Origin: Pseudomonas piscis
GTDB taxonomy: Bacteria; Pseudomonadota; Gammaproteobacteria; Pseudomonadales; Pseudomonadaceae
DNA: 64,000 nt
Reading direction: 5' to 3'
NCBI RefSeq assembly: GCF_009380155.1
Contig: NZ_WHUV01000001.1
Span: 310,001 to 374,000 of the forward strand
A program made the translations under genes and the position numbers. Under the pieces are notes generated by a model, which did not search any database, had not been told where the DNA came from, and saw nothing but the letters and a program-made list of their open reading frames with translations. This document shows, in pieces, positions 31,549 to 40,593 of the stretch (the stretch's first letter is position 1; every line of letters begins with the position of its first letter).

Positions 31549-32913
31549 ATGAACAAGTCCACCTTGGCCCTGGCTGTGGCCGTAGGGGTTTTGGCGCAGC
31601 AGGCAGGCGCCGCTGGTTTCATCGAGGACAGCAAGGCCACTCTGGGGCTGCGTAACTTCTATATCAATACCGATAACCGTGATAGTGAGGCCAATAGCGC
31701 GGCTAACAAAAAGGCAGGCGTTCAGAGCAAGAACGAAGAGTGGGGTCAAGGCTTCCAGCTCAACTTCACTTCCGGTTATACCGAAGGCACCGTCGGCTTC
31801 GGTCTCGACGCAATCGGCCTGCTGGGCATCAAGCTGGATTCGGGTGGCGGCACTAACGGCGCTACTGCCACTTCCTATGGCGGCACTATCTTCCCGAGCA
31901 AGTCCAATGGCGAAGCAGTTGATAACTACTCCAGCTTGGGCCTGACCGCCAAGGCCAAGATCTCGCAAACCGAGCTGAAGCTGGGCACCCTGCAGCCAAA
32001 ACTGCCGGTTATCGTGACCAACGATGGCCGTATGCTGCCGCAGACTTGGCAAGGTGGTCAGATCACTTCTAGCGACATCAAGGATCTGACACTGATCGGT
32101 GGTCAGATTGAGCACGTGAAGGGTCGTAACTCCAGCAACAATGAGCAACTGTCGATTGGTGGCGCGAATGCTCGCGTGGCCAACAGCAACAAGTTCATCT
32201 ATGCCGGTGGTGACTATAAAATCACCAAAGACCTTACTGCTCAGTACTACTACGGCAATCTGGAAGAGTTCTACAAGCAGCACTTCCTCGGCCTGGTTCA
32301 TAACTGGGCCATTGGCCCTGGTGTCCTCAAGTCTGACCTGCGTTACTTCCACAGCTCGGATGACGGCGCAAACTCCAATACTCCGGCCTACTACAGCAAC
32401 GGCAACTACACCGGTATGCCTAGTGGTAAAGGTAAGGTTGATAACAACCTCTACAGCGGCCTGTTCCTGTATTCCCTGGAAGGTCACACCTTCGGTGGTG
32501 GTTACCAGGTCAGCAACGGCAGCAGTGACTTCCCTTGGCTGAACCAGGGTGACGGCTCGTCCAACTACACCATCACCGATATGCAGATCCAGAAGTTCGG
32601 TCGTGCCGGCGAACGCACTTGGCAAGCTCGCTACTCTTATGACTTTGCCAAGGTTGGTCTTCCTGGCCTGACAGCAGGAGTGATCTATCTGCGTGGCAAC
32701 AACATCGATACTGTGGCTAGCAACGGTAAAGAAAGTGGTTCCGGTCGTACTGAGTGGGAACGCGACCTGACCGTAGCCTACGTAATTCCGGAAGGCCCGC
32801 TGAAGAACCTGGGCCTGACCTGGAAGAACGCCATGTGGCGTAACGACATTCCGGGCCAGCGCGACCAGGACGAAAACCGCCTGATCGTCAGCTACTCGAT
32901 CCCGCTGCTGTAA
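31549..32913 (+). CDS. OprD-family outer membrane porin (OprE-like)
   Basis: 454 residues: a signal peptide ending near GAAGF, then the OprD-family opening FIEDSKATLGLRNFYINTDNRD and a beta-barrel rich in alternating and aromatic residues, ending in a strand with the sequence RLIVSYSIPLL. The start at 31549 has GAGAGGAG nearby. These porins form channels selective for amino acids or organic acids; the opening resembles OprE but the substrate is not predictable. Codon choice is noticeably more biased to highly expressed codons than its neighbours, as expected for an abundant porin. A strong terminator follows. Confidence 0.88.
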   Translation: MNKSTLALAVAVGVLAQQAGAAGFIEDSKATLGLRNFYINTDNRDSEANSAANKKAGVQSKNEEWGQGFQLNFTSGYTEGTVGFGLDAIGLLGIKLDSGGGTNGATATSYGGTIFPSKSNGEAVDNYSSLGLTAKAKISQTELKLGTLQPKLPVIVTNDGRMLPQTWQGGQITSSDIKDLTLIGGQIEHVKGRNSSNNEQLSIGGANARVANSNKFIYAGGDYKITKDLTAQYYYGNLEEFYKQHFLGLVHNWAIGPGVLKSDLRYFHSSDDGANSNTPAYYSNGNYTGMPSGKGKVDNNLYSGLFLYSLEGHTFGGGYQVSNGSSDFPWLNQGDGSSNYTITDMQIQKFGRAGERTWQARYSYDFAKVGLPGLTAGVIYLRGNNIDTVASNGKESGSGRTEWERDLTVAYVIPEGPLKNLGLTWKNAMWRNDIPGQRDQDENRLIVSYSIPLL

Positions 32914-32927
32914 TCGGCAATAAAAAA

Positions 32928-32954
32928 CCTCGCCCGGCGCAATGCCGGGCGAGG
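32928..32954 (+). terminator. Terminator after the porin gene
   Basis: CCTCGCCCGGC, loop GCAAT, GCCGGGCGAGG: a perfect 11-bp stem 14 bases after the stop codon, preceded by A6 and followed by CTTCGTT. Confidence 0.85.
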
Positions 32955-33188
32955 CTTCGTTCCAAGTCAGGCCCACCCCCGTGAGCCCTTCCTGAATTCC
33001 CCTCTTTCTTGCAGCTACTCAAGGCCTTCTCGAACCTTGTGGCCAAGAGTGTTCCCGGCCTGTTCGCGAGTCCAGTGAAGAGATTTTTAATATTCATTTT
33101 CGATCTTAATAAATCGATATTTATTCTTTTTAAATAAACTGCGCCCCAGGCAGAGTAGCGTCATCACGCACTCACAGGAGCAGCACCC

Positions 33189-33827
33189 ATGAGCCTCAGA
33201 CTGGGCGACATCGCCCCCGACTTCGAACAGGATTCCAGTGCCGGCAAGATTCGTTTCCACGAGTGGCTGGGCGATAGCTGGGGCGTGCTGTTTTCCCATC
33301 CGGCGGACTTCACCCCGGTTTGCACCACCGAGCTGGGTTTTACCGCCAAGCTCAAGGACGAGTTCGCCCAGCGCGGGGTCAAGGCCATTGCCCTGTCGGT
33401 GGACCCGGTGGATTCCCATCACCGCTGGATCGAGGACATCAACGAGACCCAGGACACCCGGGTCAACTTCCCGATCCTGGCCGACGCCGACCGCAAGGTC
33501 TCGGACCTCTACGACCTGATCCATCCCAATGCCAGCGACACCCTGACCGTGCGCTCGCTGTTCATCATCGACCCGAACAAGAAAATCCGCCTGACCATCA
33601 CCTACCCGGCCAGCACCGGGCGCAATTTCCACGAGATCCTGCGAGTGATCGACTCGCTGCAACTCACCGACAACTACAAGGTGGCCACCCCGGCCAACTG
33701 GCAGGACGGTGACGAAGTGGTGATCGTGCCGTCCCTCAAGGACGAAGAGGAAATCAAGCGGCGTTTTCCAAAAGGCTATCGCGCGGTGAAGCCCTACCTG
33801 CGGCTGACTCCACAACCCAACCGTTGA
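33189..33827 (+). CDS. lsfA: LsfA, 1-Cys peroxiredoxin (Prx6 type)
   Basis: 212 residues. The peroxidatic cysteine is Cys45 in HPADFTPVCTTELG; the C-terminal domain (KGYRAVKPYLRLTPQP) is that of Prx6. There is no resolving Cys in the C-terminal region, as expected of 1-Cys enzymes. LsfA is named as a protein induced by sulfate limitation in Pseudomonas and reduces peroxides; placement immediately before the ssu operon agrees. The upstream 100 bases are strikingly A/T-rich, suggesting an activator-controlled promoter. CAGGAGCAG precedes the ATG. Confidence 0.92.
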   Translation: MSLRLGDIAPDFEQDSSAGKIRFHEWLGDSWGVLFSHPADFTPVCTTELGFTAKLKDEFAQRGVKAIALSVDPVDSHHRWIEDINETQDTRVNFPILADADRKVSDLYDLIHPNASDTLTVRSLFIIDPNKKIRLTITYPASTGRNFHEILRVIDSLQLTDNYKVATPANWQDGDEVVIVPSLKDEEEIKRRFPKGYRAVKPYLRLTPQPNR

Positions 33828-33860
33828 GGCGCGTGACAGATCCACAAAGCAGGGGTTTTC

Positions 33861-33885
33861 AGGCCGTTTCGACGGCCTTTTTTTT
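33861..33885 (+). terminator. Terminator after lsfA
   Basis: AGGCCGT, loop TTCG, ACGGCCT, then a run of T: a classical intrinsic terminator separating lsfA from ssuE, so the two have separate promoters. Confidence 0.9.
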
Positions 33886-33901
33886 GGCCTGCGAAACGGT
33901 G

Positions 33902-33923
33902 TTCCTTATATTCATATAAGGAA
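33902..33923 (+). promoter_or_regulatory. Perfect inverted repeat upstream of ssuE
   Basis: TTCCTTATA-TTCA-TATAAGGAA is a perfect 9-bp dyad with a 4-base centre, 111 bases before the ssuE start, in an A/T-rich tract (33902-33965). Sulfonate genes in Pseudomonas are activated by CysB and other LysR-type regulators under sulfate limitation; this is a candidate activator site. Confidence 0.5.
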
Positions 33924-34034
33924 TAAACAAATGAAAAAATAAGATTTATGGATATAAAAATAGACTGTTAAGGTCTGCTCAGTCCGGTGAGATCGCATCC
34001 CGCGAATCGCCCCAATCGCTCAAGGAATCCCTGC

Positions 34035-34628
34035 ATGCTGGTGGTCTCTCTCGGTGGCAGTCCCAGCCAACGCTCCCGTTCCGGGGTGCTGCTGGAGTTG
34101 GCCAGGCGCTGGTTGCAGCAGCAGGGCGTGGAGGTGGTCAGCTACCAGGTGCGGGATTTCCCCGCCGAAGACCTGCTCCATGCCCGCTTCGACAGCCCCA
34201 GGATCATCGACCTGCTGCAGCAGATCGAACAGGCCGATGGTTTGTTGATCGCTACCCCGGTGTACAAGGCGTCTTTCTCCGGAGCGCTCAAGACCCTGCT
34301 CGACCTGCTGCCCGAGCGCGCCTTGCACCACAAGGTGGTGCTGCCCATGGCCACCGGTGGCAGCATCGCCCATATGCTGGCGGTGGATTACGCCTTGAAA
34401 CCGGTGCTGTCGGCGCTCAAGGCCCAGGAAATGCTGCAGGGCATCTTTGCCGAGGACAGTCAGATCGCCTATGGCGAAGGCAGCGCCCAGCCACAATTGG
34501 CCGAGGCCCTGGAGCAGCGCCTGCGTGAAGCCCTGGAGCAGTTCCACAGCGCCCTGGCGCGCCGACCCAGGCCGCTGGACCCGGGCCTGCTGAACGAGCG
34601 CCTGCTCAGTGCTCGCTGGAGTATCTGA
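34035..34628 (+). CDS. ssuE: NAD(P)H-dependent FMN reductase SsuE
   Basis: 197 residues with a flavodoxin-like fold: start [20 protein letters not shown] (phosphate-binding loop) and the family motif [23 protein letters not shown]. It supplies reduced FMN to the monooxygenase SsuD. The ATG at 34035 is chosen because the fold begins there, and AAGGAA lies upstream. It opens the ssuEADCBF operon, with 90 bases to ssuA. Confidence 0.94.
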   Translation: MLVVSLGGSPSQRSRSGVLLELARRWLQQQGVEVVSYQVRDFPAEDLLHARFDSPRIIDLLQQIEQADGLLIATPVYKASFSGALKTLLDLLPERALHHKVVLPMATGGSIAHMLAVDYALKPVLSALKAQEMLQGIFAEDSQIAYGEGSAQPQLAEALEQRLREALEQFHSALARRPRPLDPGLLNERLLSARWSI

Positions 34629-34718
34629 GCTACACCCCTGATTTGCATCACTGGCCTTACTCGCCCGCCAACGGGCAAGCAGGTGCAGCCATAACCCAAG
34701 AGCCAAAAGGAGAGCGCC

Positions 34719-35684
34719 ATGCGCCCTGTCATTTTGCGCCGTGGTCTGGTCGCTCTGTTTGCTGCGGCTGTGTCCTTCGGTGCCATTGTCCAAGCCCAGG
34801 CCGAGACCCTGCGTATCGGTTATCAGAAGTACGGCACCCTGGTCCTGCTCAAGGCCAAGGGCTCCCTGGAGAAGCGCCTGGCCCAGCAAGGTGTCGACGT
34901 GCAGTGGACCGAGTTTCCCGGTGGTCCGCAACTGCTGGAGGGGCTGAACGTCGGCTCCATCGACTTCGGCGTGACCGGCGAGACCCCCCCAGTGTTCGCC
35001 CAGGCTGCTGGCGCCGACCTGCTCTACGTGGCCTATGAGCCGCCGGCGCCCCTGAGCGAAGCGATCCTGGTGCCCAAGGACTCGCCGATCCGCTCGGTGC
35101 AGGAGCTCAAGGGCAAGAAAGTGGTGCTGAACAAAGGCTCCAACGTCCATTACTTGCTGGTCCGCGCCCTGGAAGATGCCGGCCTGAAGTACAGCGACAT
35201 CCAGACTGTGTTCTTGCCTCCGGCCGATGCCCGCGCCGCTTTCGAGCGTGGCAGCGTCGATGCCTGGGTGATCTGGGACCCATACCAGGCCGCCGCCGAA
35301 CAGCAGCTGCAAGCGCGAACCCTGCGTGATGGCAGTGGCATCGTCGACAACCATCAGTTCTACCTGGCCACCAAGCCCTATGCGCAACAGCACCCTGAGG
35401 TGATCAAGACCCTGGTAGAGGAAGTGCGGGCGGTGGGCGAGTGGTCCAGGGCCAACCCGCAGGAGGTCACCCAACAGGTGGCGCCGCTGCTGGGCCTGTC
35501 CCCCGAGATCACCCTGACCTCGGTCAAGCGCCAGGGCTACGGCGCAGGCTTCCTGACCCCGGAAGTGATCGCCGCACAACAGAAAATCGCCGACAGCTTC
35601 TACCAGCTCAAGCTGATTCCCAAGCCCCTGAACATCAAAGACGTGATCTGGACGCCCGGCGCCGCCGTGGCCAAAGCGCCGTAA
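34719..35684 (+). CDS. ssuA: Aliphatic sulfonate-binding protein SsuA
   Basis: 321 residues. A signal peptide (residues 1-27, cleavage near AQAET) precedes a type II periplasmic binding fold with the family motifs RIGYQKYGTLVLLKAKGSLE and VDAWVIWDPYQAAAE. It delivers alkanesulfonates to the SsuBC transporter. It starts after AAAAGGAGAG. Twenty-four bases separate it from ssuD. Confidence 0.94.
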   Translation: MRPVILRRGLVALFAAAVSFGAIVQAQAETLRIGYQKYGTLVLLKAKGSLEKRLAQQGVDVQWTEFPGGPQLLEGLNVGSIDFGVTGETPPVFAQAAGADLLYVAYEPPAPLSEAILVPKDSPIRSVQELKGKKVVLNKGSNVHYLLVRALEDAGLKYSDIQTVFLPPADARAAFERGSVDAWVIWDPYQAAAEQQLQARTLRDGSGIVDNHQFYLATKPYAQQHPEVIKTLVEEVRAVGEWSRANPQEVTQQVAPLLGLSPEITLTSVKRQGYGAGFLTPEVIAAQQKIADSFYQLKLIPKPLNIKDVIWTPGAAVAKAP

Positions 35685-35708
35685 CCCGACCCCTTAGGAG
35701 ACCACTCC

Positions 35709-36857
35709 ATGAGCCTCAATATCTTCTGGTTCCTGCCTACCCACGGCGACGGCCATTACCTTGGCACCGCCGAAGGCGCCCGCGCCGTCGATCATGGTTA
35801 CCTGCAGCAGATCGCCCAGGCCGCCGACCGCCTGGGTTTCGGTGGCGTGCTGATCCCTACCGGGCGCTCCTGCGAGGATTCCTGGCTGGTGGCGGCCTCG
35901 CTGATTCCAGTGACCCAGCGCCTGAAATTCCTGGTGGCCCTGCGCCCCGGGATCATTTCCCCGACGGTGGCGGCGCGCCAGGCGGCGACCCTGGACCGAC
36001 TGTCCGGCGGGCGGGCGCTGTTCAACCTGGTGACGGGTGGCGACCCCGACGAGCTGGCCGGCGATGGCTTGTTCCTCGACCATGAAGAGCGCTACCAGGC
36101 TTCGGTGGAGTTCACCCGGATCTGGCGTCGGGTACTGGAAGGCGAGACCGTCGACTACGACGGCCAGCACATCAGCGTGAAGGGCGCCAAGCTGCTCTAT
36201 CCACCCTTGCAGCAACCGCGTCCGCCGCTGTATTTCGGTGGCTCTTCGGAGGCGGCCCAGGACCTGGCCGCCGAACAGGTGGACATGGTGCTGACCTGGG
36301 GCGAGCCGCCCGCCGCCGTGGCCGAGAAGATCCGCCAAGTACGGGAAAAGGCCGCTCGGCAAGGGCGCAGCGTGCGCTTCGGCATTCGGCTGCACGTGAT
36401 CGTGCGCGAAACCAACGAAGAGGCCTGGAAAGCCGCGGACAAACTCATCTCCCACCTGGATGACGAGACCATCGCTCGAGCCCAGGCATCCCTGGCGCGC
36501 TTCGACTCTGTGGGCCAGCAGCGTATGGCGGCCCTGCACGGCGGTCGTCGCGACAAGCTGGAAGTCAGCCCCAACCTCTGGGCCGGCGTCGGCCTGGTGC
36601 GCGGTGGCGCTGGCACCGCCCTGGTAGGCGACGGGCCTACGGTGGCGGCGCGGATGCAGGAGTACGCGGACCTGGGGATCGATACCTTCATCTTCTCCGG
36701 TTATCCGCATCTGGAAGAGTCCTATCGGGTGGCCGAACTGCTGTTCCCGCACCTGGACATCGAGCGGCCCAAGCTGCCGGAGGCTGCCGGTTACGTCAGC
36801 CCGTTCGGCGAGATGGTGGCCAACGACATCATCCCCAAAGCCGCGTCCCAGAGCTGA
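35709..36857 (+). CDS. ssuD: FMNH2-dependent alkanesulfonate monooxygenase SsuD
   Basis: 382 residues of the bacterial luciferase-like family. It cleaves alkanesulfonates to aldehyde and sulfite using FMNH2 and O2. Family features include [16 protein letters not shown] at the start, [20 protein letters not shown] (flavin/substrate loop) and [20 protein letters not shown]. Length equals that of well-studied SsuD. TTAGGAG precedes the ATG. It works with SsuE two genes upstream. Confidence 0.96.
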   Translation: MSLNIFWFLPTHGDGHYLGTAEGARAVDHGYLQQIAQAADRLGFGGVLIPTGRSCEDSWLVAASLIPVTQRLKFLVALRPGIISPTVAARQAATLDRLSGGRALFNLVTGGDPDELAGDGLFLDHEERYQASVEFTRIWRRVLEGETVDYDGQHISVKGAKLLYPPLQQPRPPLYFGGSSEAAQDLAAEQVDMVLTWGEPPAAVAEKIRQVREKAARQGRSVRFGIRLHVIVRETNEEAWKAADKLISHLDDETIARAQASLARFDSVGQQRMAALHGGRRDKLEVSPNLWAGVGLVRGGAGTALVGDGPTVAARMQEYADLGIDTFIFSGYPHLEESYRVAELLFPHLDIERPKLPEAAGYVSPFGEMVANDIIPKAASQS

Positions 36858-36866
36858 GGTGCGGCC

Positions 36867-37655
36867 ATGAACGGAGAACGCATAGTGCAACGGTTGGCGC
36901 CCTGGGTGCTGCCGCTGCTGTTGCTCGCGGTGTGGCAGCTGGCGGTTTCGGCCGGCTGGCTGTCGACGCGCATCCTGCCGGCACCCAGCGCGGTGATCGA
37001 GGCCGGGGCCAACCTGATCCGCAGCGGCGATATCTGGACCCACCTGGCCATCAGCGGCTGGCGCGCCGGGCTGGGCTTCCTGATCGGCGGCGGCATCGGC
37101 CTGGCGCTGGGCTTCATCACCGGCCTGTCGAAATGGGGCGAGCGCCTGCTGGACAGCTCGGTGCAGATGATCCGCAACGTGCCGCACCTGGCGCTGATCC
37201 CGTTGGTGATCCTGTGGTTCGGCATCAATGAGTCGGCGAAGATCTTCCTGGTCGCCCTGGGGACCTTGTTCCCGATCTACCTCAACACTTACCACGGCAT
37301 CCGCAACGTCGATCCGGCACTGGTGGAAATGTCCCGCAGCTATGGGCTGTCGGGCTTCGCCCTGTTTCGCCAGGTGATCCTGCCCGGTGCCTTGCCTTCG
37401 ATCCTGGTGGGGGTGCGCTTCGCCCTGGGTTTCATGTGGCTGACCTTGATCGTCGCCGAGACCATTTCCGCCAGTTCCGGTATCGGCTACCTGGCGATGA
37501 ATGCCCGGGAGTTCCTGCAGACCGACGTGGTGGTGCTGGCCATCGTCATGTACGCCGTGCTGGGCAAACTCGCGGACCTTGCCGCGCGTGGCCTGGAGCG
37601 GGTCTGGCTGCGTTGGCACCCGGCCTACCAGGTCGCCAGGGGAGGTGCGCAATGA
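36867..37655 (+). CDS. ssuC: Sulfonate ABC transporter permease SsuC
   Basis: 262 residues with about six membrane segments and the EAA-type coupling loop [25 protein letters not shown]. It begins 9 bases after ssuD and ends in an ATGA overlap with ssuB, so translation is coupled to the ATPase. It forms the membrane channel for sulfonates bound by SsuA. Confidence 0.94.
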   Translation: MNGERIVQRLAPWVLPLLLLAVWQLAVSAGWLSTRILPAPSAVIEAGANLIRSGDIWTHLAISGWRAGLGFLIGGGIGLALGFITGLSKWGERLLDSSVQMIRNVPHLALIPLVILWFGINESAKIFLVALGTLFPIYLNTYHGIRNVDPALVEMSRSYGLSGFALFRQVILPGALPSILVGVRFALGFMWLTLIVAETISASSGIGYLAMNAREFLQTDVVVLAIVMYAVLGKLADLAARGLERVWLRWHPAYQVARGGAQ

Positions 37656-38458
37656 CTGCCCAGCAACCGCCGCGGCTGCTGCGGGGCATCCCGCTGGCGG
37701 TGCGCAAGCTGCAGAAGACCTTCGGCTCGCGGCAGGTGCTGCGGGAAATCGACTTGCACATTCCCGCTGGCCAGTTCGTCGCGGTGGTGGGGCGCAGCGG
37801 CTGTGGCAAGAGCACCTTGCTGCGCTTGCTGGCCGGCCTCGACCAGCCCAGCGCTGGCCAGTTGCTGGCTGGCGCCGCGCCGCTGGCCGAGGCTCGCGAG
37901 GACACCCGGTTGATGTTCCAGGACGCGCGCCTGCTGCCCTGGAAGAAGGTGATCGACAACGTCGGGCTCGGACTCAAGGGCAACTGGCGGCCCCAGGCCC
38001 TGGAGGCCCTGGAGGCGGTGGGCCTGGCGGATCGGGCCAATGAATGGCCGGCGGCCTTGTCCGGTGGCCAGAAGCAGCGCGTCGCCCTGGCCCGGGCGCT
38101 GATCCATCAACCACGGCTGTTGCTGCTGGATGAGCCGCTGGGGGCCCTGGATGCCCTGACCCGGATCGAGATGCAGCAGTTGATCGAGCGCTTGTGGCAG
38201 CAGCATGGCTTCACCGTGCTGCTGGTGACCCACGATGTCAGCGAAGCGGTGGCGATCGCCGATCGGGTGATCCTGATCGAAGACGGCGAGGTCGGCCTGG
38301 ACCTGCACGTAGAGCTGCCGCGCCCGCGAGTGCGAGGTTCCCATCGCCTGGCGGCGCTGGAGACCGAAGTGCTCAATCGCGTGTTGTCATTGCCCGGGTC
38401 GCCGCCCGAGCCGGAACCCGTTTCACCTTTGCCCACGCAGTTGCGTTGGGCGCTCTAG
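37652..38458 (+). CDS. ssuB: Sulfonate ABC transporter ATPase SsuB
   Basis: 268 residues. Walker [17 protein letters not shown], signature [16 protein letters not shown], Walker [17 protein letters not shown] and switch His VTHDVSEAV are all present. The ATG at 37652 overlaps the ssuC stop (ATGA). It energises sulfonate import by SsuC. The C-terminus carries a roughly 25-residue tail ([14 protein letters not shown]) beyond the ATPase domain, seen in several Pseudomonas SsuB proteins. Confidence 0.95.
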   Translation: MTAQQPPRLLRGIPLAVRKLQKTFGSRQVLREIDLHIPAGQFVAVVGRSGCGKSTLLRLLAGLDQPSAGQLLAGAAPLAEAREDTRLMFQDARLLPWKKVIDNVGLGLKGNWRPQALEALEAVGLADRANEWPAALSGGQKQRVALARALIHQPRLLLLDEPLGALDALTRIEMQQLIERLWQQHGFTVLLVTHDVSEAVAIADRVILIEDGEVGLDLHVELPRPRVRGSHRLAALETEVLNRVLSLPGSPPEPEPVSPLPTQLRWAL

Positions 38459-38461
38459 AGC

Positions 38462-38519
38462 AGCGGCAAGCAAGAGTGTCGTGCTTGGGCTTGCAGCTGA
38501 CCGCTTGAAACTTGCAGTT
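38462..38519. repeat. Dispersed intergenic repeat, copy 1
   Basis: AGCGGCAAGCAAG (38462-38474) is the exact reverse complement of 13 bases at 61198-61210, and GCTTGCAGCTG (38489-38499) recurs at 61213-61223. The GCTTG-rich, repeated-phrase composition (CCGCTTGAAACTTGCAG) marks it as a copy of a short dispersed element. It lies inside the ssuB-ssuF gap without evident interruption of the operon. Confidence 0.55.
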
Positions 38520-38546
38520 CTGTTTTTCGACCCCAGGAGAAATACC

Positions 38547-38762
38547 ATGACCATCAAAGCCATCAACGTTCGCAACCAGTTCAAGGGCACCATCAAGGAA
38601 ATCGTCGAGGGTGATGTACTGTCGGAAATCGACGTGCAGACCGCTTCCGGCATTGTCACTTCGGTGATCACCACGCGCTCGGTCAAGGAGTTGGAACTGT
38701 CCATCGGCAGTGAAGTGATCGCCTTCGTGAAGTCCACCGAGGTCTCGATCGCCAAGTTGTGA
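38547..38762 (+). CDS. ssuF: SsuF, molybdopterin-binding-like (TOBE/MopI) small protein
   Basis: 71 residues forming one Mop/TOBE domain (IKAINVRNQFKGTIKEI ... VTSVITTRSVKELELSIGSEVIAF). In P. putida an equivalent gene is the last of ssuEADCBF and is needed for sulfonate use, though its exact role is unclear. The ATG at 38547 has CAGGAG about 8 bases upstream. An intrinsic terminator follows within 15 bases, closing the operon. Confidence 0.88.
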   Translation: MTIKAINVRNQFKGTIKEIVEGDVLSEIDVQTASGIVTSVITTRSVKELELSIGSEVIAFVKSTEVSIAKL

Positions 38763-38776
38763 ATGCTGCCGTAGAC

Positions 38777-38812
38777 AGCCCCGGAGGGTACGAGCCCTGC
38801 GGGGCTTTTTTC
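38777..38812 (+). terminator. Terminator of the ssu operon
   Basis: AGCCCCG (38777-38783) pairs with CGGGGCT (38800-38806), followed by TTTTTTC. It lies 15 bases after the ssuF stop. Confidence 0.85.
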
Positions 38813-38880
38813 ATGGACGCTGTAAATACCGGTCAGATTTGATACTTTCCCTGCTTTCGCACGGCCTGAACAGTACAGAC

Positions 38881-39798
38881 ATGACAACAAAGCAGGGTCC
38901 AAACGCAGGGTACCTGGAGTTCGATCGCGACCGTTGGGCCGCTCTCCGGGCCGGGGAACCCATGAGCCTGGCACCGTCCGAGATGGAGACGCTGACCAGC
39001 CCGACCCAGCCCATGGCGCCCGAGGAGGTGAGGCAGATCCTGCTTCCTTTGTCGCGCCTGCTGCATTTGCACGCAACCCGGGTGCAGGCATTGAAGGCGC
39101 CGCAGGCCGGGGCCAGGGTGCCCTATGTGATCGGCGTGTCCGGTAGTGTCGCGGTGGGCAAGAGCAGCTTTGCCCGGGTCCTGGCAGCATTGCTGGCCTA
39201 CTGGCCAGGCAAGCCCAATGTGCACTTGGTGACCACCGATTCGTTCCTTTTTCCCCTGGCCACCCTGCAGGAAAAGAACATCCTGCACCGCAAGGGGTTT
39301 CCCGAGTCCTACGACGAACCGCTGTTCCTGGAGTTCCTGCAGGCGGTGTGCCGGCGCGGCGAGACTGCGCAGATTCCCATCTACTCCCATGTCCGCTACG
39401 ACATCCTGGCCGATGAAACGCAGTCGGTGGAGGCGCCGGACATCGTCATCCTCGAAGGCCTGAATGTCCTGCAGGGCGCGCAAGGGCAGGGCCTGCATGC
39501 CCTGGACTTCATCGACTTCTCGATCTATGTCGACGCCGCGCCGCAAGCCATCAAGACCTGGTACCTGGAGCGCTTCGTCTACCTGAAGAACACCGCGTTC
39601 CAGTCGGCGGATTCCTACTTCAACAAGTTCAAGGGGCTCTCCGACCCCGAGGCCCTGGCCATGGCGTCCGATACCTGGGACCGGGTGAACCTGAAGAACC
39701 TCGTCGAGAACATCCTGCCCACCCGGGAGCGGGCCAACCTGATCATCCACAAGACCGTGGACCACCACATCGACAAGCTGCTGCTGCGCCAGGTCTGA
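38881..39798 (+). CDS. coaA: Type I pantothenate kinase
   Basis: 305 residues of the CoaA (PanK-I, P-loop kinase) family, close to the usual 310-320. The P-loop is GVSGSVAVGKSSFARVLAALL near residue 88; other family motifs are TTDSFLFPLATLQEKNI and RKGFPESYDE. It phosphorylates pantothenate in CoA synthesis. Pseudomonads normally use the unrelated type III enzyme CoaX, so this may be a second kinase. No clear ribosome binding site precedes the ATG at 38881. It is convergent with a TetR gene. Confidence 0.88.
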   Translation: MTTKQGPNAGYLEFDRDRWAALRAGEPMSLAPSEMETLTSPTQPMAPEEVRQILLPLSRLLHLHATRVQALKAPQAGARVPYVIGVSGSVAVGKSSFARVLAALLAYWPGKPNVHLVTTDSFLFPLATLQEKNILHRKGFPESYDEPLFLEFLQAVCRRGETAQIPIYSHVRYDILADETQSVEAPDIVILEGLNVLQGAQGQGLHALDFIDFSIYVDAAPQAIKTWYLERFVYLKNTAFQSADSYFNKFKGLSDPEALAMASDTWDRVNLKNLVENILPTRERANLIIHKTVDHHIDKLLLRQV

Positions 39799-39813
39799 AG
39801 TTCAGGTCCGGCT

Positions 39814-40452
39814 TCAGGGCTGCGTAGAGCGCTTGGGCAGGTAGGGCGGCAGGTACAGGCCCAGGTAGGCGTCGAATACCCGCATGCCTTCCTCGGCCAT
39901 GCGGGCAGTGATTTGCCCGTGCTGCTGCACCGAGCGTGCGTAGACCCGATCGCCCAGCTCCATGGCCAGGGCGAACACGTCCACATCCCGGGGCAGTGCA
40001 GGTAGTTCGAAGTGCCGGTCGAACAGCTGGAGCATCAGCTCACCCAACTCCAGGTCATGCTGGCGGTCGGCCTGGGTCACCTCGGTGAGGCCGTGTTGCG
40101 CCAGGATCAACTGGCGGGCCGCGGCGTCTTCGTCGTAGATGGCCAGCATGCGCTGCTCCACCAGGCGTGACAGATCCCGCCAACTGGTGAGCTGGCCGTG
40201 GTCGATGGGGGCCTGGAGGCAGGCGCGGAACGCAGCGTGGACATCGGCGGTGAGGGCTTCCAGCAGGGACGGGACGCTGGCGAAGAAGTGATAGACCGAT
40301 GAGGGTGGAATCTGCGCCCTTTCGGCCACGCTGTAGATCGACAGGCTGGCCACGCCCTCGGCGGCCAGCAGGGTGCGGGCGGCGTCGAGTATCGAGTCGA
40401 TCCGGGCCTGGCTGCGAGCCTGGGGCTTGCGAAGGGGGGCGGTGCGGGTCAT
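39814..40452 (-). CDS. TetR-family transcriptional regulator
   Basis: 212 residues from the ATG at 40452, seven bases after GGAG. The helix-turn-helix is at about residues 20-60 (ILDAARTLLAAEGVASLSIY, then AQIPPSSVYHFFASVPSLLEAL). The C-terminal ligand domain is not assignable. Its 3' end faces coaA across 15 bases. No divergent target gene is adjacent; upstream lies the 3' end of spuI. Targets are unknown. Confidence 0.85.
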   Translation of the reverse strand: MTRTAPLRKPQARSQARIDSILDAARTLLAAEGVASLSIYSVAERAQIPPSSVYHFFASVPSLLEALTADVHAAFRACLQAPIDHGQLTSWRDLSRLVEQRMLAIYDEDAAARQLILAQHGLTEVTQADRQHDLELGELMLQLFDRHFELPALPRDVDVFALAMELGDRVYARSVQQHGQITARMAEEGMRVFDAYLGLYLPPYLPKRSTQP

Positions 40453-40547
40453 CGGGGTCTCCTGTTGGACAGCCGGCATTGTACGCCAGGGCGCTGTTTC
40501 CTGTAGCGGCAGGCATGAGCCACGATCACGTATCACGGGCATAAAAA

Positions 40548-40577
40548 AACGCCGCGAGCCTTGGGCTACGCGGCGTT
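40548..40577 (-). terminator. Terminator of spuI
   Basis: Read on the minus strand: AACGCCGCG, a 12-base loop, CGCGGCGTT and then TTTTTAT. It starts 17 bases after the spuI stop codon. Confidence 0.85.
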
Positions 40578-40593
40578 CTTGGCTGCCGACCGT

